Source: Brucella oryzae (lineage in GTDB: Bacteria > Pseudomonadota > Alphaproteobacteria > Rhizobiales > Rhizobiaceae). From it: a stretch of DNA of 64,000 nucleotides. The notes beneath the pieces were generated by a model. It was not told the origin of the DNA. It searched no databases and saw only the letters and a program-made list of their open reading frames with translations. The position numbers and the translations under genes are program-made. The stretch covers positions 369,501-433,500 of the forward strand of contig JAAVLL010000001.1 of NCBI GenBank assembly GCA_012103035.1. The letters run 5' to 3'. This document shows, piece after piece, positions 11,865 to 20,890 of this stretch. How positions within the stretch are numbered: position 1 is the first letter of the stretch; each line of letters starts with the position of its first letter.

Positions 11865-12878
11865 ATGGCAAGACATTCCTTCTTCTGCGTCGACGGACAT
11901 ACATGCGGCAATCCCGTGCGTCTGGTGGCCGGTGGCGGGCCGAACCTCGAAGGTTCGACCATGATGGAAAAGCGGGCGCATTTTCTGCGCGACTATGACT
12001 GGATCCGCACCGGCCTGATGTTCGAACCGCGCGGTCACGACATGATGTCCGGCTCCATTCTCTATCCGCCAACGCGCCCCGATTGCGACGTCGCGGTGCT
12101 GTTCATCGAGACATCCGGCTGTCTGCCGATGTGCGGTCACGGCACCATTGGAACCGTTACGATGGCGATAGAGCAGGGGCTGGTGACGCCAAAGACGCCG
12201 GGCAAGCTCAATCTCGATACGCCTGCCGGTCTGGTAGCAATCGAATATGAGCAGAACGGCCAGTATGTCGAGCGCGTGCGTCTGACTAATGTTCCGGCTT
12301 TCCTTTATGCCGAAGGACTCGAAGTTGAATGCCCTGACCTTGGAAGCATCAAGGTCGATGTGGCTTATGGCGGCAATTTCTATGCTATCGTCGAGCCGCA
12401 AGAAAATTACACGGACATGGAAGATTATTCCGCGCTGCAGTTGATCGCGTGGAGCCCGATCCTGCGTGAGCGGCTGAATGAGAAGTACAAGTTCGAGCAT
12501 CCGCAGCTGCCCGATATCAATCGTTTGAGCCACATTTTGTGGACCGGGAAGCCGAAACATCCGGAAGCGCATGCCCGCAACGCAGTTTTCTACGGCGACA
12601 AGGCAATCGACCGTTCGCCGTGCGGAACCGGTACGTCTGCACGCATGGCACAATTGGCCGCCAAGGGTAAATTAAGGCCCGGCGATGAGTTCGTGCATGA
12701 ATCCATCATCGGGTCGCTTTTCCATGGCCGCGTGGAGCGTGCGACGGAAGTGGCAGGCCAGGACCGCACATTACCAGCGATTATCCCTTCAATTGCAGGC
12801 TGGGCGCGCATGACGGGATATAATACGATCTTCATCGACGACCGCGATCCCTTTGCGCATGGGTTCACGGTCGCGTAA
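11865..12878 (+). CDS. 4-hydroxyproline 2-epimerase (PrpA type)
   Basis: This 337-residue cofactor-independent epimerase converts trans-4-hydroxy-L-proline to cis-4-hydroxy-D-proline. It is intact. The two catalytic thiols are in the family motifs: Cys90 in MCGHGTIG and Cys253 in DRSPCGTGTSARMA. The N-terminal FFCVDGHTCGNPVRLVAGG is the proline racemase-like signature. The Brucella orthologue is known as PrpA, first described as a proline racemase and B-cell mitogen and later as a hydroxyproline epimerase. It forms an operon with the preceding flavoprotein (5-bp gap) and is followed by a terminator. Confidence 0.95.
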   Translation: MARHSFFCVDGHTCGNPVRLVAGGGPNLEGSTMMEKRAHFLRDYDWIRTGLMFEPRGHDMMSGSILYPPTRPDCDVAVLFIETSGCLPMCGHGTIGTVTMAIEQGLVTPKTPGKLNLDTPAGLVAIEYEQNGQYVERVRLTNVPAFLYAEGLEVECPDLGSIKVDVAYGGNFYAIVEPQENYTDMEDYSALQLIAWSPILRERLNEKYKFEHPQLPDINRLSHILWTGKPKHPEAHARNAVFYGDKAIDRSPCGTGTSARMAQLAAKGKLRPGDEFVHESIIGSLFHGRVERATEVAGQDRTLPAIIPSIAGWARMTGYNTIFIDDRDPFAHGFTVA

Positions 12879-12888
12879 AGTGGGTACG

Positions 12889-12919
12889 GTCGGCGTTTTA
12901 GCGCCGACTCCCAATTTTT
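12889..12919 (+). terminator. Terminator after the hydroxyproline epimerase gene
   Basis: GTCGGCG-ttttag-CGCCGAC stem, then TCCCAATTTTT, 10 bases after the stop. Confidence 0.75.
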
Positions 12920-13014
12920 GGCTTTCGGGCCATGCAAAAATGTGGAATAAGGCGTCCTGGGTAGGAGAAAAGAACATATACAGGACGTTTAGTAGGGGAC
13001 ATAACTAGTTTGTG

Positions 13015-13065
13015 GAGGAATGATGCCTTTAGTCTTTTGTCTGAGACAAAGGGGTTGCATTCCTC
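13015..13065 (+). ncRNA. Nested hairpin in the livH leader
   Basis: Outer arms GAGGAATG (13015-13022) and CATTCCTC (13058-13065) pair perfectly. The inner arms TTTGTCT (13036-13042) and AGACAAA (13044-13050) also pair. It is not followed by a T tract, so it is more likely a structured leader or processing site than a terminator. It lies 80 bases before livH. Confidence 0.4.
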
Positions 13066-13146
13066 TATACAGCCGTTAGGTGTAAATAGCCGGGAGAAAA
13101 TGAAGGCGCACGAAATAAAGATGCGTCAAAAATCCCGGGCGGTAAA

Positions 13147-14066
13147 ATGGGTGGCTTCTCGATGGAATATTTCTTCCAGCAGGTGATCAACGGCTCGCGC
13201 TCGGCTCGATCTATGGCCTGATCGCCATCGGTTACACGATGGTCTATGGCATTATCGGCATGATCAACTTTGCTCATGGCGATGTCTTCATGCTCGGTGC
13301 CTTCATGGCGCTGATTGTTTTCTCATCATCACAACCTTTATTGGGGCATTGCCAATTGCGCTGATGCTTCTTCTGATGATGATCGTCGCCATGTTGCTGA
13401 CGGGGTTGTGGAGCTGGACGATCGAGCGCGTGGCCTACCGGCCGCTGCGTGGTTCGTTCCGCCTCGCACCGCTGATCACGGCTATCGGCATGTCGATTGC
13501 CTTGTCGAATTTCGTTCAGGTGACGCAGGGGCCGCGCAACAAGCCGGTGCCTCAGCTGTTGAACGGTTCCTACAATATCTTTGGCACCAATGTGACGATT
13601 TCGCTGAAGCAGATCGTGGTCATCGTGGTGACGGCGGTGCTGCTGACGATCTTCTGGTATATCGTCAATCGCACCTCGCTTGGTCGCGCGCAGCGTGCCT
13701 GTGAGCAGGATCGCAAGATGGCGGCGCTTCTCGGCATCAATGTCGACCGTGTCATTTCGCTCACCTTCGTGATGGGGCGATGCTCGCGGCGGTGGCCGGT
13801 ACGCTCTATCTTTCCTTCTATGGCGTGATTTCCTTTGCCGACGGTTTCATCCCTGGCGTCAAGGCGTTCACGGCGGCTGTTCTGGGCGGCATCGGATCGC
13901 TGCCGGGGCTGTGGTTGGTGGGTTGCTCATCGGTCTCATCGAGGCATTGTGGTCGGCGTATTTCTCGATCGACTACAAGGACGTTGCTGCGTTCTCGATC
14001 CTCGCCATCGTGCTGATCTTCATGCCGTCCGGCATTCTTGGCCGACCTGAAGTCGAAAAGGTTTAA
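13147..14066 (+). CDS. livH: Branched-chain amino-acid ABC transporter permease LivH, four frameshifts
   Basis: This is one of the two membrane subunits of a HAAT-family uptake ABC transporter, about 307 residues with eight or so membrane segments. The LivH signature GSIYGLIAIGYTMVYGIIGM, then NFAHGDVFMLGAF, begins near 13200, and the cytoplasmic coupling loop has RACEQDRKMAALLGINVDRV. Frame changes occur near 13193, 13320, 13782 and 13910. The start is uncertain. ATG 13147 or 13162 gives MEYFFQQVING, but ATG 13100, with GGGAG directly upstream, would be in frame if one A were missing from the AAAA run at 13144-13147. First gene of livHMGF. Confidence 0.92.
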
Positions 14067-14068
14067 TC

Positions 14069-15446
14069 ATGGCTGCACAGTCGAGTTCACGCCCGGATTC
14101 CTTTTGGCCGGGCCATTCGTGAAGGGTTCTTCGCCGGTCTTCTGGCTCTGGGCCTCTTCTGCCTCATCATCGGTTTCAAGACCGATCAGAACATCAATAA
14201 TGAACTGGTGCTGCAACAGCGCTGGGGTGCGTTGGCCGTTATCGTCGTAATTGCTGCCATTGGCCGCTTTCTGTTCGTCGCTTTCGCTCAACCCTGGCTG
14301 GAAGCGCGCAAGCTTGCCAAGAGCAAGCAGCAGACCGTTTCGGTCGAAAGCCCGTCTTTCGTGCGCCGCAATTTTTCGCGTCTTGGCGTTGCGTTTCTTT
14401 TCGTTTACCCGATCCTGATTGTCGGCTTTCTCGGCTGGCAGGGGTCGCTCAAATGGGTCGACAATTTCGGCGTCCAGATTCTCATCTATGTGATGCTGGC
14501 CTGGGGCCTCAACATCGTGGTAGGCCTCGCCGGTCTTCTCGATCTGGGTTATGTGGCCTTCTATGCCGTCGGTGCTTATTCCTATGCGCTGCTGTCGGCC
14601 TATTTCGGCCTGTCCTTCTGGATGCTGCTGCCTATAGCCGGTATTCTCGCCGCGACTTGGGGCGTCATTCTTGGCTTTCCAGTCTTGCGTCTGCGCGGCG
14701 ATTATCTTGCCATTGTGACACTGGCTTTCGGTGAAATCATCCGCCTGGTTCTCATCAACTGGACCGATGTCACCCGCGGCACATTCGGTGTTTCCGGTAT
14801 TGCCAAGGCAACCTTCTTCGGCCTGCCTTTCAATGCCAGCAAGGACGGTTTTGCTGCGCATTTCGGTCTCACCTTCTCAGCGGCACACTACAAGTTCTTC
14901 CTCTATTACGTCATCCTTCTGCTTGCCCTGCTGACGGCCTGGGTCACCATCCGTCTGCGTCGTATGCCAGTTGGCCGCGCATGGGAAGCGTTGCGTGAAG
15001 ACGAAATCGCCTGCCGTTCGCTCGGCATCAACACGACCACCACCAAGCTCACGGCCTTTGCCACGGGCGCGATGTTCGGTGGTTTTGCCGGTTCCTTCTT
15101 TGCGGCACGTCAGGGCTTCGTCAGCCCTGAATCCTTCGTGTTCCTCGAATCCGCCGTCATTCTCGCCATCGTCGTACTTGGCGGCATGGGGTCGCTGGTC
15201 GGTATCGCCATTGCTGCGATTGTCATGATCGGCGGCACGGAAATCCTGCGCGAAATGAGCTTCCTGAAAGCAATTTTCGGGCCGGATTTCACACCGGAAC
15301 TCTACCGTATGCTCATCTTCGGTATCGCCATGGTGGTGGTCATGGTCTGGAAGCCGCGTGGTTTCGTCGGAAGTCGAGAACCCAGTGCCTTCCTGCATGA
15401 GAAGAAGATGGTGTCAGGTGCCTTTACCAAGGAAGGGCACGGCTGA
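14069..15446 (+). CDS. livM: Branched-chain amino-acid ABC transporter permease LivM, one frameshift
   Basis: This is the second permease subunit, about 459 residues. It has a longer N-terminal region than E. coli LivM, with two extra hydrophobic segments and a charged stretch before the conserved core (GVQILIYVMLAWGLNIVVGL, then AGLLDLGYVAFYAVGAYSYA). The coupling loop GRAWEALREDEIACRSLGIN and the final segments are typical. The frame changes near 14100. It starts 2 bp after livH, and its stop TGA overlaps the livG start (TGATG at 15444-15448), so the operon is tightly coupled. Confidence 0.94.
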
Positions 15447-16820
15447 TGGCGGAGATAAGCACTATGTCTGGCACTGCGTCTGCTAAAACCGAATTGGGTA
15501 ACACTAAGAAAGACACGATCCTTCAGGTCGAGCATCTGTCGATGCGCTTTGGCGGTCTCGTCGCCATCAACGATCTGAGCTTCAACGTGAAGCGAGGGGA
15601 TATCACGGCGATCATCGGCCCCAACGGTGCAGGTAAGACCACGGTTTTCAACTGCATCACCGGCTTCTACAAGCCGACAGGCGGCATGTTGACGATGAAC
15701 AGGAAGACGGGCGACAAGTTCCTGCTGGAGCGCCTGCCCGATTTCCAGATCACCAAGCAGGCCAAGGTGGCGCGTACTTTCCAGAACATCCGCCTGTTTT
15801 CGGGGCTTACCGTTCTGGAAAACCTGCTGGTCGCGCAGCACAACACGCTGATGCGCTCGTCGGGCTATACGATCCTCGGCCTTCTCGGTCTGCCGGGTTA
15901 CAAGTCGGCAGCCAGGGAAGCCATCGAGAAGGCGCGCTTCTGGCTGGAAAAGATCAATCTGATCGGCCGTGCTGACGATCCGGCAGGTGATTTGCCCTAT
16001 GGCGATCAACGCCGTCTGGAAATAGCCCGTGCCATGTGCACCGAGCCGGAAATCCTCTGCCTCGACGAACCGGCTGCCGGCCTCAATCCGCGTGAATCGG
16101 CAGAGCTCAACAAGCTTCTGCTCGACATTCGCGAGGAAACCGGCACGTCGATCCTGCTGATCGAGCATGACATGTCGGTGGTCATGGAAATCTCCGATCA
16201 TGTGATCGTGCTGGAATATGGCACCAAGATTTCCGATGGTGCGCCGGAAGAGGTCAAGAACGATCCGCGCGTTATCGCCGCCTATCTCGGCGTCGATGAC
16301 GAGGAGATCGCGGAACTGATCGAAGAGGCCGACAAGCCAGGCGTTGCCGATCCGGCACATCTGGTCGCCGCGCAGCTCGCCGAGGAAGCCATCGAGGAAG
16401 AAATTGCCGAAGAGACGGGCGAAGCACCGTCAGGAAGCGCTTCGCTCGCAGGCGGTCTGGCGGCGGCACGCGGCGGCAAGGCCGATAATCTGACTCTCAT
16501 CAAGGGCATCGGCGCGGTCAACGAAAAGAAGCTTCACGAACACGGTATCTATCATTTTGATCAGATCGCCGCCTGGAGTGAAGCGGATATCGTGGAAGCT
16601 GAAACCTATCTGGAATTCGACGGGCGTATCGCGCGCGAAGACTGGGTCGGCAGGCCAGGCAGCTCGCTGCCGGTCAGGCGACCGAGTTCTCCGAACGCGT
16701 TGAATCGGGTGATGTACCGACGAGCCACAAGACTGCTCCCGCAAAGGCCAAGGGTGGAGCTGCAAAGGCAGCGCGAAAAGCGCCAAGGCTCCCGCGAAGC
16801 CCAAGAAGGGAGGCGAATGA
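15446..16820 (+). CDS. livG: Branched-chain amino-acid ABC transporter ATPase LivG with C-terminal helix-hairpin-helix extension, two frameshifts
   Basis: This is a cytoplasmic ATPase of the liv transporter with an unusual tail; the reconstructed length is about 458 residues, versus roughly 255-290 for ordinary LivG. The ABC core (residues about 27-275) has Walker A GPNGAGKTT, the signature region LPYGDQRRLEIARAM, and Walker B CLDEPAAGLNP. It is followed by an acidic linker (residues about 285-345), then LTLIKGIGAVNEKKLHEHG and ARQLAAG, a helix-hairpin-helix module (about 346-412) like the one I recall at the end of rhizobial NuoE. A Lys/Ala/Pro-rich tail comes last. Frame changes near 16650 and 16780 hide the true stop (16818-16820), which overlaps livF. 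Confidence 0.85.
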
Positions 16821-17564
16821 TGCAGGCTGAAACCATGCAGAAAAAGCAACCGCTTCTGGCCGTCGAGAAGGTCGAGACCTATTACGGCAATATTTGCGCC
16901 CTCAAGGGCATCGATCTCACCGTCGACGAGGGCGAGATCGTGGCGTTGATCGGCGCCAACGGCGCCGGTAAATCGACGCTTATGATGACGATCTTCGGTT
17001 CGCCGAAGGCACGTACCGGCCGCATTCTCTTCAATGGCAAGGATATTACATCCATGCCGCCGCACGATTGCCAAGCTGCGCATTGCGCAGTCGCCGGAAG
17101 GCCGCCGCATTTTTCCGCGGATGACGGTTCTGGAAAATCTCCAGATGGGCGCAAGCCTCGATAATCAGCAATATTTCGAGGAAGACGTAAAGCTGATGTT
17201 CGACCTGTTCCCGCGCCTGAAGGAACGCATGAGCCAGCGTGGCGGTACGCTTTCAGGCGGCGAACAGCAGATGCTGGCGATCGCCCGTGCTTTGATGGCG
17301 CGTCCGAAACTTCTGCTTCTGGATGAACCGTCGCTTGGTTTGGCCCCACTGATCGTGAAGCAGATTTTCGAGGCGATCAAGGAATTGAACCGCACACAGG
17401 GGCTGACGGTGTTTCTGGTTGAACAGAACGCATTCGGTGCGTTGAAGCTCGCAGACCGCGGTTATGTGATGGTCAACGGCTCGATCACCATGAGCGGCGC
17501 TGGCCGCGAATTGCTGGCCGATCCGGAAGTCCGCGCTGCCTATCTCGAAGGCGGAAGGCACTAG
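16817..17564 (+). CDS. livF: Branched-chain amino-acid ABC transporter ATPase LivF, one frameshift
   Basis: This is the second ATPase of the transporter, about 249 residues. Walker A is IGANGAGKST, the ABC signature LSGGEQQMLAIARALM, and Walker B LLLDEPSLGLAPLIV. The LivF-typical stretch AQSPEGRRIFPRMTVLENLQ is present. A two-base loss near 17070 shifts the frame between DITSMPPHD and IAKLRIAQSPEGRRIF. The start ATG 16817 (or 16820) overlaps the corrected livG stop. Uncorrected, livG and livF appear as one 572-residue fusion, which I reject. Confidence 0.94.
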
Positions 17565-17573
17565 GAGGAAATC

Positions 17574-17918
17574 ATGCAGGGTATTCTCTACGAAGAATCG
17601 TCGTTCTGGCTGTTTTTCCTCATCACCTGTCTGCTGGGCGGCTGGGCCGCCTGGATGACGGGGCGTGCCTGCGCTTCGACGTGGCGCACCTATCCGCAGC
17701 TTCTGCTCTATCTCATTCCTTTGGGCGCAGCCGTGCGGTTTATCCATTATGCGCTGTTTGAGGGCACGCTGCTTTCGCTGCACTACTATCTGGTTGATGT
17801 GATTGTACTGATGATCATAGGCACGGTCGGCTTCCGCTACACACGCACCAAGCAAATGGTGCGGCAATATAGCTGGCTTTATGAAAAAGCTTCGCCTCTC
17901 AACTGGAAGGCAAAATGA
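17574..17918 (+). CDS. DUF6867-family membrane protein
   Basis: This 114-residue inner-membrane protein is intact, with three hydrophobic segments (SSFWLFFLITCLLGGWAAWM, LLLYLIPLGAAVRFIHYALF and LVDVIVLMIIGTVGF). It follows livF by 9 bp with GGAGG before its ATG and precedes a terminator, so it is the last gene of the liv operon. I recall such a protein as a usual companion of liv genes in Rhizobiales. An accessory role in the transporter is inferred from position only; the biochemical function is unknown. Confidence 0.75.
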   Translation: MQGILYEESSFWLFFLITCLLGGWAAWMTGRACASTWRTYPQLLLYLIPLGAAVRFIHYALFEGTLLSLHYYLVDVIVLMIIGTVGFRYTRTKQMVRQYSWLYEKASPLNWKAK

Positions 17919-17922
17919 TTTT

Positions 17923-17955
17923 AAAGCTTCGCCGTCATGCGGCGGAGCTTTTACT
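17923..17955 (+). terminator. Terminator of the liv operon
   Basis: AAAGCTTCGCCG-tcatg-CGGCGGAGCTTT, a near-perfect 12-bp stem followed by TTA, 4 bases after the DUF6867 stop. Confidence 0.8.
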
Positions 17956-17991
17956 GGATCACGTTGAAAGTAATAAGATTCAGCGTAGATA

Positions 17992-18009
17992 TTGCTGAGT
18001 AATCAGCAA
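17992..18009 (+). promoter_or_regulatory. Small hairpin in the leader of the first binding-protein gene
   Basis: TTGCTGA-GTAA-TCAGCAA, a perfect 7-bp stem with a tetraloop, 58 bases before the start codon. It may stabilise the abundant binding-protein mRNA or be an operator. Confidence 0.3.
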
Positions 18010-18067
18010 GAAAATAAGACGATGCAAAAATCGTATCGGGGTAAATACAATGATGGGAGTTTCAACA

Positions 18068-19180
18068 ATGAAGAAATCGCTTTTCTCAGGCGTTGCTCTT
18101 GCAGCGGTTATGGCTTTCGGGGCTCGGCGTGGGCTGACGTACTCGTCGGTATTGGCGTTCCAGTGACGGGGCCAAATGCTGTTTACGGCGCGCAGATCCA
18201 GAAAGGTGCTGAAGCCGCGATCAAGGAAGTCAATGACGCAGGCGGCATCAACGGCGAGAAGATTGCCATTACCGTAGGCGATGACGTGTCCGATCCCAAG
18301 CAGGGAATTTCGGTCGCCAACAAGTTCGCCGCCGATGGTGTCAAGTTCGTTATCGGACACTTCAATTCCGGTGTTACGATTCCTGCATCGCAGGTCTATG
18401 CCGAGAATGGCATTCTCGAAATATCGCCAGGCGCAACCAACCCGCAGTATACCGAACAAGGCCTTTGGAACACATTCCGCACCTGCGGTCGTGATGACCA
18501 GCAGGGCATTGTTGCTGGTCAGTACATCTTCGATCATTTCAAGGATGCGAAGATCGCCGTTATTCATGACAAGACCCCTATGGTCAGGGCCTTGCCGACG
18601 AAACCAAGAAGAAGCTCAACGAACTTGGTGCCAAAGAAACGATCTACGAAGGTGTGAACGTTGGTGAAAAGGACTTCTCTGCCCTGATTGCCAAGCTCAA
18701 GCAGGCTGGAGTGACAGTCGTTTACTGGGGTGGTCTGCATGCTGAAGCCGGACTTATCATCCGCCAGATGGCCGATCAGGGCGTGAAGGCCCAGTTCATC
18801 TCGGGCGATGGCATCGTGTCGAACGAACTGGCCTCAATCGCAGGCCCGGCTGTGGAAGGTACACTCAACACCTTCGGTCCCGATCCACGCAACAACCCGG
18901 ACAATGCCGAACTGGTGAAAAGTTCCGTGATGCCGGTTTCGAGCCGGAAGCCTATACGCTTTATTCCTATGCTGCCGTTCAGTCACTTGCCCAGGCCGCC
19001 AAGGCTGCAGGCAGTAACGATCCGCAGGAAGTCGCTAAGGCTATGAAGGAAAAAGGGCCGTTCAAAACCGTGCTCGGCGACCTGTCCTATGATGAGAAGG
19101 GCGATCCCAAGCTGCCGGGCTACGTCATGTACAAGTGGGAAAAGGGCGCCGACGGAAAATATACTTACGTTCAGCAGTAA
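18068..19180 (+). CDS. Periplasmic branched-chain amino-acid binding protein (copy 1), three frameshifts
   Basis: This is a LivJ/LivK-type substrate-binding protein of about 371 residues, made with a signal peptide ([18 protein letters not shown], cleavage after AWA). The mature fold starts [20 protein letters not shown], and [20 protein letters not shown] and [16 protein letters not shown] are family motifs. Frame changes occur near 18120, 18580 and 18920. It is closely similar by eye to the next gene throughout, so the two are tandem duplicates. It delivers ligand to LivHMGF; the exact amino acid cannot be read from sequence. Confidence 0.92.
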
Positions 19181-19211
19181 GTTTCGTTTATATTCTTTCC
19201 CGACTAATGGA

Positions 19212-19245
19212 AATGCCCGGCTTTGCACCGGGCATTTTCGTTTTC
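19212..19245 (+). terminator. Terminator after binding protein copy 1
   Basis: AATGCCCGG-ctttgca-CCGGGCATT followed by TTCGTTTTC. Confidence 0.85.
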
Positions 19246-19614
19246 ACGCTTCCGCTCCGCATAAAGTCATGCGAAAAAGCAAGATATAGAAGAAATCATT
19301 ACTTTACTTTTCCATTAGTCGTGATTGTATCTAGTTTGATGGTTAGACATAGGGAGATTCTCTGTGTCTGCTGTCGCGTTCTGGTGGGAGGACCAGTTTC
19401 AATGCGGGCAGTTTCAAGCCCGATTGCGTTTCTGGGGCTGACGCAATCTCCCATTCGAATAACAGGTTTATGCGACGGCTTAGGTGTCTCTGTTCATGCC
19501 TGCAAAATGGCGGTTATCTGATCTGGTCAGGTCGCTGCTCTGAATAACTATTTTGACGCGTATTCCGAAAACCGTTTCAAGCTTTCGGCATGCGTTTTAG
19601 TGGGAGCAACTGAA
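19246..19614. other. Intergenic region between the two binding-protein genes
   Basis: No gene is seen in these 370 bases. There is an imperfect hairpin AGACA...TGTCT (about 19346-19371), a CTGGT-ACCAG hairpin near 19380, and at 19560-19592 a mosaic-repeat fragment (TTCCGAAAACCGTTTCAAGC, then TTTCGGCATGCG) related to those in the atp operon. The second gene has GGGAG before its start, so it is probably transcribed from its own promoter here. Confidence 0.45.
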
Positions 19615-20730
19615 ATGAAGAAATCCTTATTCTGCGGCGTTTGCCTTTCTGCACTGGTTACGATGAGCGGCGTATCCTTTGCCGACATCCAACTCGGCGT
19701 CGGCGCACCGTTGACCGGCAGCCAGGCAGCTTTCGGTGAGCAGATCAAGCGCGGTGTCGAAGCGGCAGTCGCAGAAGCTAATGCCAATGGTGGCATGAAC
19801 GGCGAGAAAATCACCATCGTTTATGGCGACGACGCTGCCGACCCGAAGCAGGGCATTTCTGTTGCAAACAAGTTCGTAGGCGATGGCGTTCAGTTTGTCA
19901 TCGGGCACTTCAATTCCGGAGTCAGCATCCCGACTTCGGATATCTATGCTGAAAACGGCGTGCTGATGATCGCGCCCGGCACCACAAACCCGACCTTTAC
20001 CGAGCGGGAACTGTGGAACACGTTCCGCACCTGCCGCCGCGATGACAAGCAGGGCATCGTTGCGGGCAAGTACATGGCCGACAATTACAAGGACGGCAAG
20101 GTTGCCATCCTGCACGACAAGACGCCCTATGGTCAGGGCCTTGCCGACGAAACCAAGAAGTCGCTCAACGATAACGGCATGAAGGAAACGCTTTATGAAG
20201 GCGTGAACCAGGGCGACAAGGATTTCTCGGCGCTGATTTCCAAGATGAAGGCCGCAGGCATCACCGCCGTTTACTGGGGCGGTATGCACCCGGAAGCCGG
20301 TCTTCTGATCCGCCAGATGGCCGACCAGGGCCTCAAGGCGCAGTTCATTTCGGGTGACGGCATCGTGTCGAACGAACTGGCCTCGATTGCCGGTGATGCT
20401 GTGGGCGGCGTCATGAACACTTTCGGTCCCGATCCACGTGACGACGAGGCCAATGCAGAGCTGATCAAGGCTTTCCGTGACAAGGGCTTTGAGCCGGAAG
20501 CCTACACCTTCTACGCCTATGCCGGTGTGCAGTCGCTGGTCAATGCCGCCAATGTGGCTGGCAACAACGACCCGCAGGAAGTCGCCACCGCGATGAAGGA
20601 AAAGGGTCCGTTCAAGACGGTACTCGGCGATATCTCCTTCGATGCGAAGGGCGATCCGAGCTTGTCGCCCTATGTCATGTTCGAATGGCGCAAGGGTGAA
20701 GACGGCAAGTATAATTACTTCCAGAAGTAA
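19615..20730 (+). CDS. Periplasmic branched-chain amino-acid binding protein (copy 2)
   Basis: This LivJ/LivK-type binding protein has 371 residues and is intact. I choose ATG 19615 ([20 protein letters not shown], cleavage after SFA) because GGGAG lies 8 bases upstream; an upstream in-frame ATG at 19600 lacks one. The mature protein begins [20 protein letters not shown]. It shares most residues with copy 1, including [17 protein letters not shown] and [20 protein letters not shown]. Differences cluster at the start of the mature protein and on the ligand-side loops, so ligand preference may differ. It ends shortly before a terminator. Confidence 0.95.
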   Translation: MKKSLFCGVCLSALVTMSGVSFADIQLGVGAPLTGSQAAFGEQIKRGVEAAVAEANANGGMNGEKITIVYGDDAADPKQGISVANKFVGDGVQFVIGHFNSGVSIPTSDIYAENGVLMIAPGTTNPTFTERELWNTFRTCRRDDKQGIVAGKYMADNYKDGKVAILHDKTPYGQGLADETKKSLNDNGMKETLYEGVNQGDKDFSALISKMKAAGITAVYWGGMHPEAGLLIRQMADQGLKAQFISGDGIVSNELASIAGDAVGGVMNTFGPDPRDDEANAELIKAFRDKGFEPEAYTFYAYAGVQSLVNAANVAGNNDPQEVATAMKEKGPFKTVLGDISFDAKGDPSLSPYVMFEWRKGEDGKYNYFQK

Positions 20731-20775
20731 AATTGCCTCATATATTAGCATAAAGTGCTACAAAATTCATCAATC

Positions 20776-20804
20776 TGCCCGGCATTTAGCCGGGCATTTT
20801 GTTT
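20776..20804 (+). terminator. Terminator after binding protein copy 2
   Basis: TGCCCGGC-attta-GCCGGGCA followed by TTTTGTTT. Confidence 0.85.
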
Positions 20805-20890
20805 ATCTCCCGGTTGCACAGTTTGTTTGCGCTTGTGTCTATTGCAGGTTAAGCAATGGCGCCTTTGTCATAGCAGTTAGGAGATCTGCC

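Noticed and set aside
15446..17164. An apparent 572-residue LivG-LivF double ATPase
   Set aside because: Two missing bases hide the livG stop. With the frame corrected livG ends at 16820, overlapping a normal livF start.
20642..20890. N-terminal extension of pyruvate carboxylase
   Set aside because: The in-frame upstream part overlaps the preceding binding-protein gene and its terminator. The TTG at 20891 has the AGGAG site and matches the family start.
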